Assembly: GCA_011319805.1 (NCBI GenBank)
Contig: SJRY01000155.1
Location: forward strand, 1 to 57,170
Length of the DNA stretch: 57,170 nucleotides
Direction of reading: 5' to 3'
Source: Macrocybe gigantea
Lineage: Eukaryota; Basidiomycota; Agaricomycetes; Agaricales; Callistosporiaceae
Made by a program: the position numbers and the translations under genes. Below the pieces are notes generated by a model. The model ran no database searches. It saw only the letters and a list, made by a program, of their open reading frames with translations, and was not told the origin of the DNA. Every line of letters begins with the position of its first letter. Within the stretch, counting starts at the first letter, position 1. Of the stretch, positions 35,401-45,629 are shown in pieces.

Positions 35401-36053
35401 CCTCGCTTCTGTGGGTACCAAACGATGCCACTCTTGATCAGTGTCCGACAACTGGCCTTGTTGGAAACGCCTTATGCTCTCATCTGAATCCAGCCTAGGA
35501 ACGATCAACAGTTGGCAGAACCGGTCGATCAGGTTACGTTTACGCACGTCAGATTGGACAATTCTTGAGAAGCATCCTGATAGATAATCCAGTAAGAAAT
35601 GACCAAACTCCTTGAATTCAGGCTCACCTGAAATAGATAATCACCATAGTCATCGTTTATAGACGAAGCCGCGGAGCGAAATGACACAGTTGAAGCGTTG
35701 GCATTTGCGCCAACGGAGTATGTGCGTAGATCGTTTGCACTGATGCGGTGGATTAGAGAACTAGGAGGGCTCAGAGTTTCCCTTTGCGACGTAGAACGGG
35801 AGAGCTGTGGTTCCGGGAACGCAATACGAGTGGCGCCTGTTATTGATGCACTTGCAGAACGACTTGGAGGTCGTCCATAGCCATCCACCATTGACTGAGC
35901 TCTTACTCTAATCGATGGTTGACTAGAAGTCGCTTCACCCCAAGGATTGACGAGATCGTGCGGAGAGTAGGCCGGCGGTGTAACCTCGATGTCATATGAG
36001 TTTGGAAACGTAAATGAAGAAGCTAGACGGGACATCAGCGCTCTAATACACAT
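32444..36053 (-). CDS. Rho guanine-nucleotide exchange factor (Rom1/Rom2-like: DH-PH-CNH)
   Basis: Activator of Rho1-type GTPases in cell-wall integrity signalling. On the minus strand: a disordered Ser-rich N-terminus (to about 35640); a lead-in segment (NLIDRFCQLLIVPRLD); the DH domain from ALGKQEVQRQSVLFELFKAE and KDYVSDLETVQE through LPHFLNEVFGNLQDILALH to the conserved FLSRPVTRLPRLSLLLEQIL helix; a PH domain (GILDSLKSQTVPVYPFTIYH and SESIRRRWRSFL, about 34240-34000); and the C-terminal CNH domain (RRFLAVGCFSGIYVAPRG to the end). Many short introns interrupt it. Start ATG 36053 is the first in the open frame, but an upstream exon is possible because Rom-type proteins are often longer. The stop is at 32444-32446. 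Confidence 0.88.
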
Positions 36054-37860
36054 ACTGGTGAGGAAAGACGGACACACTCTGCAATTGCTGGCCGCGAGCG
36101 TTCCTATGGCCGTTAGTCATTGGACTGCAGCGCAGTAGGCTCTGTAATCTCTGAAGTCAGAAGAGAGTAAGTGACACAAGGCATTACATCAATAAACGAC
36201 TACAAACTGGGCATCCTCAGAACACAGCTCAAGCACATAGTTGCAGTCACGTCGCTTTACCAGGTCCTTGGTACGAGAATGAGCCTTGCTTATTTTCCTA
36301 ACACACACCTCTTGTATTAGGATCATGCGATCACCGCCGTGAACCACAATGTCGGTGAAGTCGTTCTCAGGACGGTGTCCTTGGAGCTCCTAGGTGGTGC
36401 CATAGCCTTAGCGCCGAAGCTTTTCAAAGCAAGTCGAGCACACGCATACGGTATGAGATGTCAAGCCGTCTTCATCGTGCCAGCAAACGCACAATGACTG
36501 TGCGTACGGTCATCGGAACCGACAGTACCAATGCCCCAGTTTTCTCATAGAAGCAAGCTCCATTGTGGCAATGACCAGTCTCAATGAGTTTTCTTCGGAT
36601 CATATACTGTTGCTGAGAATACGAGCACCCAAACGTTTACCAGCAGGAATCGGCCCCCGACTAATCCGACAAATGCCGGTGTAAAATTCTTGAGAATAGA
36701 AGTAGGTGGTTCCTTCATCCCTGGTGCATCGCCTATCGCAGATCCGAAATTTGGGCCAGAAATGTAGTTCTGGGCTGACCGCCTGACCCAATCATGACGT
36801 TTGTGATTAAACTCAAGTTTATTCAAAACGGAAGAACATCTGTTTGCCAGAGACCTGGGAAACAGATGCGCGAGATCCACGTTTTGTCTGTTTTACTTCT
36901 CATGTCAAAGCCCACGTGAAAACTCATTCTTATGGGTTGTACGTCGCGATAGCATTGCTTTCGACTGCCCTCTCGTGTTCCCGATCTGCCAAGAGACCGC
37001 GATTTCTCGCCTCCGCTAATCGTCAGTCTTAGCACTCATCCGCAAATTCCGAGGCGTTTATCGCCGTAACGTCCTGGAGCAGCGCTTCGCGGTAGATGAT
37101 GATCAAGTACCCACTGAAATTCGGCCTATCAGACGGATTTATTGTGAAAATAGCCTCTTGTATCTCTACAAATGCCAGCTCCGACCATAGTCTTCCACTT
37201 GTTTTCTCTTTCCTTTGCGACCGTATGCTCCGGTGACAAGCCAGAGTCTACTGATAGTGTCATTGGATTTAGTTATCACCACCTGTCATCGATTTTCAAT
37301 ACCCGGCAGTTCCCCGGTGCAGAATGCTTGGCGTTGACTTTCCAATGCTACAATGCCACGATAAATCGCATTTTGCATGTGCCTGTGCGATCCCATCTTT
37401 TCGTTCTGGCATCTCTGTCTAATTGCGTCGTTTCTGTTAGATTGCTTCGTCGCGGTGCTTTCCATCCTCGACCCCCTGCCTGACATTTCCGATGTTAATG
37501 CGGACCTACGGTTGTATGACGCATGATGATGCCCGCGCACACGACTCTCACATTTCGTTCCTGATTCCGTCGTTCCTGCATTCGCTTGTGCTATTGCGCC
37601 AATTCTCGATGTGAACGCAGGAGCTCTACTCAATGATTGCCCAATCGCAGGCTACTCCTTAGTCGTTCCAAATCAACAACTGTAGTGGTTTTGCGGTAAT
37701 AGTGCTGAAGAAAGGCCCAGTGTTTTTCCCAAGGCTCTGAAACGCGAACATAGAGGGCACAAACACCTCTTTTTTCTTGAAATCCAGAAATCTGGTATAG
37801 CAATCGTTGAGCGCATAAAAAGGACCAAGCCTGGAGGGATCGAGGTTCAAGTGCATAGCC
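36054..37860. other. Gene-poor region upstream of the multicopper oxidase
   Basis: About 1.8 kb without a supported gene. A 99-codon minus-strand frame (36581-36880) has a hydrophobic C-terminal stretch, and a 103-codon plus-strand frame (37172-37483) starts with a hydrophobic segment; neither has domain or splice support. A TATA-like CATAAAAA near 37814 is in a plausible place for the oxidase promoter. Confidence 0.4.
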
Positions 37861-40547
37861 ATGCAGTTCCTCCTCGCATCCACTGCTCTTTTGGCCCTTC
37901 TAAAGCCTCACCCTGCTAACGGCGTCTCGGTTCGGGCCAGCGTCAAGGCTGTAACGCTTGACATCGTCAACGCTCAACTTGCGCCCGATGGCGCGTCCAG
38001 GAGTCAGTGCTTTTTGCGCTCTTCCGTTGCACGATCATAGAATGACAAACCCTGATAGGCACGGTTGTTGCGAATGGAAAGTGCGTACACCACAGCGACG
38101 TTCCTCGCGGGTGGTCACTTAATTCCTCGATGAAGGTTCCCTGGTCCGCCTATCACGGCGGTCAAGGGCCAAACACTCCGGGTTACAGTGAACAACAAGC
38201 TTGTCAGTGTGTTGTACTGGCAGTGGTACTCGCCGTGCTGATCACATTTTGTTACAGACCGATGCAAACATGCGTCGCAGCACTTCAATCGTGAGTAACC
38301 TCTGAAAGAACTGCCTCTCAGCGCCTCATTGCACGGGCCCCAAATAGAATTTCGACGGTCTATTCATCTCGTCGGCCAATGCCTTCAATGAGGGAACTCC
38401 CGGTGTGACTGCTTGCCCTATCGCACCTGGAGCCAGTTATACCTATGAAATCCCTCTTGGAGACCAGACTGGTACTTTCTGGTATCACAGGTGAATATTT
38501 TATGCACAGTCATTGTTTAGTCCTCTGAATTCGATGGTGCCTGTTAGTGAGCTGAGCGTCCAATACGTCGATGTAAGTATTCCTCAGCAAGGCGTGGAAA
38601 TTCATGCTCAGATCTATTTCTTAGGGACTACGAGGTGCCTTGGTTGTTTATGGTTCGTTCCCGCCTGCTAACATCGGTGGCTGTCAGTCTAACCATTTGC
38701 TAGATCCCTTCGACCCCAACGGCCACCTTTATGACGTGGACAACGAGTCTACGGTGCGTTGTCGGCAACTATGCAACTCAAAATATTGCTTACAGGATTC
38801 GCAGATCATTCAACTTGGTACAGTTGTAAACTCCCAGGGTTGTCAAAGGTCTACTCACTTTTCAAATAGCTGATTGGTGGCAGAATTCCTCGGTGCCCCT
38901 CCTTGCAGGATACGAAGCGACTGGCATCGTCCCGGTTTCCGATTCAGGCTTGGTCAACGGTGCTGGTCGTTTCAACGGTGGCCCAAACACGCCTTGGTCT
39001 GTGACGAACGTCGTGTCTGGGAGGCGTTATCGCCTTCGCGTCATCAATCAATCGGCTCGGAATGTGTTCACCTTCTCGATTGACAAACATCCTCTGAGTG
39101 CGTATTATCTTGCATGATAGCACACTTTAAGGCATCAATATCTTGATTCAGCCATCATCGAAACCGACGGTATCAACACGCAACCGCACACCGTCGACAA
39201 GATCGAGATGTTTGCAGGCCAACGTTACTCCGTCGTAGTAAGTGATGCTTGATCATTCACCGCGAACCCAAAGCTTAAATAATTCTGCAGATCACTGCCA
39301 ACCAGCCTGTCGGCAATTACTGGATCAATGCACCATTCGTGGGCGGGTCCCCCGCTCGCAATCTCCACCGTCAGTGATGTTTGCTTTATGCATGCTTTGG
39401 CTTATTCAGACCGCTGCAGAAAATGCCACGCTCTCTAGAGCCGTCTTGCGCTACCGCGGTGCGCCCATCGCTGACCCGACTGACCCGATGACCCTTGGAC
39501 CCGAAAATGGAACCGCTCTCGTTGAGGCAAACCTTCGCGTATGTAATTTGAAAGCGGCGTCACATGTGTATGCTAATTGGAACTGCCTAGCCTACGGTCA
39601 ACATAGCTGTATGTGGCTACATAGTTCAGCTGATCCTTGCGCAGTTATAAAGCGCTGACGCTACCTTGTCTAGGTTCCTCCTGCCGATGTCAACATCTCC
39701 ATGGACCTTCAAGTGGTGAGTGTCAGGCTGCCTCTAAAAATTGTCATGCTCTTATTCTTGTCAAGATTGCGGGAAAGGCTATCTGGAATGTCAACAACAT
39801 CTCCTACGTTCAACCCAAGGTTCCGACCCTCGCCCAAGTCCTCGCAGGCGCGACTAGCCCTGACGACTTCGACCCGACTGAGAACACTTACGTCGTTCCT
39901 GCTGGTGGGATCGTCCAGATCGAGTTCCCACCTACGTATGTCTCGCACGTTTTCTCTGCATCATCATTTCACACTTAACGGGTGTCCCGTTAGTGACGAC
40001 GACGATGCACATCGTAAGTTCTTTGATGAAGCACTAAAACCGTGTCCCCTGAATCGCCTGTGTTGTTGCGCATAGCTCTCCACCTCCACGGTGTAGGTTA
40101 TGGCTTAGTTCAAGTTCTGGACCTTTTGCTAATACCGCCGTAGAACAACTTCTGGGTTGTCAAATCCATGAGCTCCCCCGACGTCAACACCGTCAACCCC
40201 CTCCGCCGTGATGTAAGTGATCTTCTCGTATCTTTGTTTGCTTTCTAATGTCTACCTTAGACGGTCGCTGTCGGAGGGTCTGGGACTATCATCCGCTTCA
40301 AAGCTGACAACGCAGGTTGATGTGTAATGCGATATTCACCTGGAAAAATCGCACTGATTTCGGCAATTCACAATCAGGTCCATGGATGTTCCACTGTCAC
40401 ATCTTCTGGCACAAGCAGGCTGGTCTCGCCACTGTCCTGCTTGCTGGCCCCGAGCAAATCCGCAAGACTGTACATCCCAGCAGGGCCTGGCAGGCTCTCT
40501 GCCCCGCGTATGTTACACTTTCTTGTGGATCGCGACGCGGCCGCTGA
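37861..40547 (+). CDS. Laccase-like multicopper oxidase with altered domain-1 copper ligands
   Basis: Secreted three-cupredoxin protein of laccase layout. ATG 37861 starts a signal peptide (MQFLLASTALLALL). Then come KFPGPPITAVKGQTLRV, L1, CPIAPGASYTYE, L2, LRGALVVYD, domain 2 (FAGQRYSVV), and L3 and L4 in domain 3. About a dozen short introns are placed as in fungal laccases, and joins keep frame. L3 (HPLHLHG, across the intron near 40018-40076) and L4 (FHCHIFWHKQAGL, about 40388-40426) keep all ligands, including the type-1 Cys and His, with a Leu at the axial position. L1, normally HWHG, reads NFDG at 38349-38360; L2, normally WYHSHL, reads WYHSEL. Thus three trinuclear-cluster His are replaced. 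The stop is TGA at 40545-40547; a last intron at about 40507-40552 would instead end at 40563. Oxygen reduction is doubtful. Confidence 0.88.
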
Positions 40548-40831
40548 CGCCAGGTCTGAATAGGTATAACGCGCTACCCCGGAACTTCAGTAAACGAATA
40601 GATATCTTCTGGGTTCTAAATTGCCTGGCTATTTCTACAACCAGTTTTTCGTGCATATCCCGACATATTTCTATTATCATTTGGAGGTTCTTTTGTGGTG
40701 ACTTAAGATGTATAAATCCGCATATGAATATTAAGAATCGATGATTGTGGTTCAAGGGCGTGCCCTTGAGTGAACGTCTATAACTCTATTTTTATAGCGT
40801 AGTGAGACCATGAGTTGTGTGTTGCCGAAAA

Positions 40832-42296
40832 TTAAGCTATCGATAGCTCTGACGTGTTTTCGTGTTTCTTATCTTCGTGGCCCAAGAACATGTGCCATAA
40901 TTCTGGACCGTCACGAATTAGAGCCTTGAAAGGATTCACCGCTTTATCAGTCCAGTGGTCCATCGAAGTCGAAGATGAACGTACAATTACAACTTCGACA
41001 GCAATCAATGCGATGATGACGAGCTCCATGGAATGGGTGGAAGACTGAAGAAAGAGTTGTTAGAACATCCAGAGGGGTGCGGCTGGAGACCATACCTCAG
41101 TGAGCAGTTGTCTTAGGACCGATTGAGCCTACAACGGCGATCTTGAATATCAACATAGAGAAAGATGAGGAAACGCAGTTTTACCTCCGCCGCATATGTT
41201 ATCTTTTCATTGACTAACGTTGTGCGCTCTTTCATGTCGAGGGCATCACTCATGGAAATGAAGTATCCTTGAATGTCATTGGGATGAAATGAGGTCCAAG
41301 TGAGAGACTACGGGGAGGGTGGCAAGGTCTCACGTTCTAATTCCGGCTCAGTCCAATAGAAGTCTGGCACATCGCTGAAATTCTCTCGATTCAAGTTTAA
41401 GCCTTGCCGAAATCTCATCAATTTGCCAAGTTTTTTTATGAGAGCCGTTCTGCCCATTCCGGGCTTGCCCGTCTGTTCGAGGGACAGAGGCAGCAGAGCC
41501 ATGGACGTCAGGTAGTCGTCTAGGGAGGATTCCAGAACCGACAGCGCCGTCGACCGCGATAGAGCCTGAGAGTAGGCATACCGCGCTAGCAACGTTTCCC
41601 TGGGAAATGCCATGGGCGGCAGGCTGGAAGGGAGCGAGTGGGCCGTGCCCGCCAGAGAGGTCTGTCCTAGAATTATGAGATCGCCCTGGAGTCGGGTCGG
41701 CCTAAAGAGGCAGGGGAAGAACAAATTTTTTGGATCAGAGAGGGCTGGCGCAGACAACACGTACCACCCAACTCTATAGGATCAACCACGAACTCGAGCT
41801 CTTCGGTCTCGTCTTCTTTCAGCGGGGACACCTGCATCCCGGACGCGCGGTCGATGACCTCGGCCGCGAACCGCCGCGCATCATCCTCCGTAAGACCCCA
41901 ACAGACGAAGCTGCCGTTGGCGAAGACAAAGACTTCACCTTCCTTTCCGTTCGCACCCCATTTCGGGACCCACCAGGAGTCGTAGAGCGTCTGCGAGCGC
42001 GCTGGGAGGTCCGGGTGGGAGCGGAGACGGGAGAGAAGGTAGCGCTCCGCGGTGGCGAGTGTGAAGACAGGCTTGATTGCGCTTCGCGTAGGCGTCGGAT
42101 TGGAACGTATTGGTAGAGAAGCGGAGGCGGATCGTCGTAGCGGAGTCGTCGCTTTCGGCTTTGGTTTCGGTGGCTCCGCTTCCGAGGGTTGGGGATTGGA
42201 TGCAAAGCCCCTGGAGTAGAAGGTGGCCAGGAGGCTATTGATGCATGATCTATGCCTGAAGCTGGCTGAGGATAATTGCTGTCTCAAAGAGAACAT
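40832..42296 (-). CDS. DUF155 / Rmd1-RMND1 family mitochondrial protein (Mrx10-like)
   Basis: Probable mitochondrial inner-membrane protein of the Rmd1/Sif2/RMND1 family; relatives support mitochondrial translation. ATG 42296 (MFSLRQQLSS) opens an Arg/Ser-rich presequence rich in basic residues, then a Pro/Lys linker. The DUF155 core follows: AERYLLSRLRSHPDLPARSQ, EVFVFANGSFVCWGLTEDDA, ELEFVVDPIE, ILGQTSLAGTAHSLP, RYAYSQALSRSTALSVLE, MGRTALIKKLGKLMRFRQG, VPDFYWTEPELE. The C-terminal exons carry the membrane helix (ELVIIALIAVEVVIV) and a terminal tail. Introns lie near 41703-41763, 41270-41330 and others before 41050. The open frame runs a little upstream of 42296 without an ATG. Its 5' end lies about 230 bases from the 3' end of the pfkB gene. 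Confidence 0.85.
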
Positions 42297-42524
42297 GGCG
42301 GACAGCGAACAACTTGTGCAGATGGATATGTTTCTCACGCATTCATTACTTATTGCTATAGTATGTAATAGAGAACGCCATTCTCAATTATCGAACCATC
42401 CTGCCAGAGTCATTTCATCAGCAAGCCCTGTCCAATCCCGGCGTCGAGCTTTGCGTCCAGCAAGTTCAGTGGCAAATCTGCAAGGAACAGTGAGCTCAAC
42501 TCGCGGTGTAAAACGCGGATCGGC

Positions 42525-44088
42525 CTACTTCAGACATTCGTCCAACCTCCAGCGACCTTTCTCGTGTTCGGCAGAGTCTATGCCAGAGTCCTTGTTCCAT
42601 GACGGAGTGTAGGGTGCTCCGGGTACTAGTCTCCGGCTCAGCGCATACATCATTCCTGCGATAAACGCATCGTGCGCTCCGACTTCGTCCACAATGCCGT
42701 CATCCTCCTCTTCCTTCCCAGGAACTTCAGTGCCCTGCGAATCGTCGTCGTCTTCGTCTCCCCGACCGGACCACTGCCCTCTATCGCGCCGCGGCCCACG
42801 TGAACGCGAACGGCCCTTGGGAGGCGGCGACATGCCAGTCGTGTTCGTGTCGGACATGGATCGGATTCCCCCCGCTGTGAATGCACTCGAAGACGGCGAT
42901 CGACTCCGACCGTCGGCCCAGAATTCACTCCCACTCCTGACAGATCTCACCTCAACGTCCGCGCTAGTGCTTAAATAGTTTCCAGGGCGACTCGTCGTAA
43001 TCCTGGATCGCTCCTCCACCCAACCTGAGCTCTGAAAGTATTCTCTCGTTGGAAGGGAGAGTACTGCCGCACCTTCAGAGCCCCAATATGCCACGAGGAG
43101 AGCATGAGCGGGAACCGTGGAAGCCAGTGAAAGAAGGAAAGCTCGTGGAGTGGTGGAGGTGTTTGGCGAATTCGCCTGAGCGTAGTGCTTGTTCAAGAAC
43201 AGGACATCTGCATGAGGAATCAGCTAGTCAGGACCAACTGGTCAATAACCATTTGCTGTATCTTATGGTGAACAGAAATTCACACCGCTTCAATGCCCTG
43301 CCTGCCTCTGCGGCCGACGTCTACGCTGAAAACACAATGACTCCTCCATTTCCGCTCCTTAGCGAACCCGTCCAATTCCGTGATGTTAGTGAGCGTCGTT
43401 TTCGCTGATCTGCCTTCGAAATGCAACCAGTCGAACGGGGCTGGGCTGTTTGGATTCGTCGAGATCGGAGATTGAGTACCCGACTGGAAGCTCTGTGGCG
43501 TCGAGGCCGGTGATGAATGACTGTGATTTGTAGGCGACACTGCGACGGGAGAGCTTTCCAGGTAGTTTTCGGGTGCCAAGAGCGGACCGACGAGGGAAAC
43601 AAATTCGTCGTGGGTTATGTCTGGAAGAGGATTGTGATTGACGACCGTACGGGTATTGGTATCGGCTGTGATCGAGGACACTCAGCAACCAACTCCAGCC
43701 ACGATAAAAACGTTGCCTGACCAGCATGTAAAATCCAGGCGCTCGGAACACCGGCGTCCTTCCATACCTTGCAGTAACGTGTCGAGACACCTTCGCTTTC
43801 TAATTCTCGTAGGATCATCTGTCCTTCATCGTTTCCTCCTAATGGGGCGACGAGGATGGCCTCGACTGCGGGAAATTGAGTCAAGAGCGACAAGACCTGG
43901 AAAAGACGAGCTATGAGTCGCGGCAGGCCGAGACGAGCAAACGGACACTTCACAGTGCTGGCCGAGCCGCCTCGTGCTTTCTCTACTGAATGCGCACGGA
44001 CAACGGTGGACGGATCGGGGTGAGATGGTATCACCAGCGTATGTGTCAAGAAGAGAGTCCCTGACGCAACGATCCGGAGAGGCTTCGT
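42525..44088 (-). CDS. Ketohexokinase-like pfkB-family carbohydrate kinase (5' end unresolved)
   Basis: Predicted sugar kinase of the ribokinase/pfkB fold, closest in pattern to ketohexokinase. Visible: LRIVASGTLFLTHTLV (first strand), VVRAHSVEKARGGSAS (substrate-site Gly-Gly), EAILVAPLGGNDEGQMI, PSAWILHA, TRTVVNHNPLPDIT, FDWLHFEGRS, KWRSHCVFSVDVGR, VLFLNKHYAQA, LLVAYWGSEGA and the catalytic loop EVGAHDAFIAGMM. That loop is usually GAGD; here it is GAHD, but the catalytic Asp is kept. Between the ATP strand and the loop is a long Ser/Arg/Asp-rich insertion (about 42900-42700). The frame is open to an acceptor at 44088, but no ATG is found in frame before a stop, so a first exon or an assembly error is missing upstream. 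The stop is at 42525-42527. Confidence 0.8.
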
Positions 44089-44266
44089 CTGCGGGTATAG
44101 TACACAGTCTCTTGAGTGTCACGGCGTAGCCTGGCCATGTCGTGGACGAGGCAGAAGAAGTCTAGAGGGAGTAGAAGGAAGCCAGGAAGAACGGACGAGG
44201 CATCAGTTACTGACGGTTCATTTCGCTTATAGAAAATGCTTTTTCAAGACATGAGCGTCTACAAAA

Positions 44267-45629
44267 CTATTCCATATCTACATCTCCATCGTCGTCCTCG
44301 CTATCTACATCCTCCCAGCCTTCCTCTTCACCGTCACCCTCCTCTTCTTCTGAAGGAGACACAGTAATACCCAAAGCGTCCAGCTTCGATATCAGTTCTT
44401 TTACATGTTCTAGCAGTGGCGCGTCGGGATGGTTTTGAGTCGTATGGAGCTGCATGAATGCCATTCAGTGAACCGAATAATGACGCGGAGAAGATGTATC
44501 ACCATCTGGCATGTCTCGAGACAATCGCGTGCGTCCTTCCCGAGCTCTTGCCATGTCAGATCATCCATTTTTCCGCCATCTTCCTTAGCTTGTTCCGACA
44601 TTAAATAGAAACACCAGCCCTCGAGGTACCAAGCTTCTACTTCCTGGTCGTCTGTCGCTATGACGCCTTGCAAGACCAACAGAGCGGGACTATAGAGTGA
44701 CAGTTCAATGAATAGCTTGACTAGTGACAGCCGACTTGGTATCGGTGGTAGTTTGGGGTCATCTGAACGTAGTTAGTCCTTTTAGCTCATCAAAGAATGG
44801 ATAAGGCAGGATCATACCAAGGTCTAAATCCTTCCATGCCGCCCAGGCTTGTTCGAGGCATTGCTTGGCCTCTTCTGGTCGTTGTTGGGACATCCTGACG
44901 GATGACAGTGACTGAAGGGCCTCTGGATTGCCAGGATCCGTTTCCAGAGCAAGCGCAATAAGATCTTCGCATGTCTTCTCTGCAATGGGATCAAAACTGG
45001 GATGGCGTTCGGTTGCTGAGGAATGCTAAATCGGGTCGAGACGCACCATAGATCGTATGATGGATCCATCCATATCTCGACTTGGCCAATGAGAGCGCGT
45101 ACAATGTTACTCTTCAACTCGACTTCATCATTCTTGCTAGCTTCATCAGTGGCGCGGTTTTTGCCCTTTAGCTGGGCGAAAAGGATATCAACGGCAGCTC
45201 GATAGTGCCTCAACGCTTGATAGGGATCATCATCGCTCAGCTGGGCAAGGTATAGATGCGCAGAAGGGGGAGGCACCGCTGGTGCGCCGGGAGCGGGAGG
45301 TATCAAGGAAAGAAATGTCTATGAAGATGATCTTGAATCGCTACCAGGACTGATCAACTTGTATTGCTCACCTCTTTGGCCTCAGCGAGGTCTCCTTTCT
45401 CAAGAAAGACAACGCCGAGCATTTCCTTTGCTTGCGCATTTGATGGCTCTTGTTCTAGGGCCCTCTGAACGAAGCGCTGCGCAAGATTATAGTCGCATTG
45501 AACGATGAGTGATTGCGCCTTCTCCAACAGGGCAGATGTCGATGGCGTCTTGAAATTGGAAGGCCTTTTCGGTTCGTCCGGCTTTGATGCCTTGGACAGG
45601 ACCTTCTTCGCGGTCCGTGTTCGTCCCAT
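44267..45629 (-). CDS. ACL4: Acl4-type TPR chaperone of ribosomal protein uL4 (Rpl4)
   Basis: Dedicated chaperone that binds newly made Rpl4 and delivers it to pre-60S particles. ATG 45629 gives a basic N-terminus (MGRTRTAKKVLSKASK), then TPR helices: LLEKAQSLIVQCDYNLAQRF, NAQAKEMLGVVFLEKGDLAE, SAHLYLAQLSDDDPYQALRH, NPEALQSLSSVRMSQQRPEE, EVEAWYLEGWCFYLMSEQ. The C-terminus is strongly acidic (44330-44267: EEEEGDGEEEGWEDVDSED), as in Acl4, where it shields basic Rpl4. Introns near 45309-45368, 44985-45046, 44765-44815 and 44450-44510 keep phase. The stop is TAG at 44267-44269. Confidence 0.87.

Noticed and set aside
36581..36880. 99-codon minus-strand frame with a hydrophobic end
   Set aside because: No recognisable family, no signal peptide at its start and no neighbouring exons; could be chance.
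37172..37483. 103-codon plus-strand frame with a hydrophobic start
   Set aside because: Resembles a signal peptide superficially, but the rest has no protein-like pattern and no splice context.
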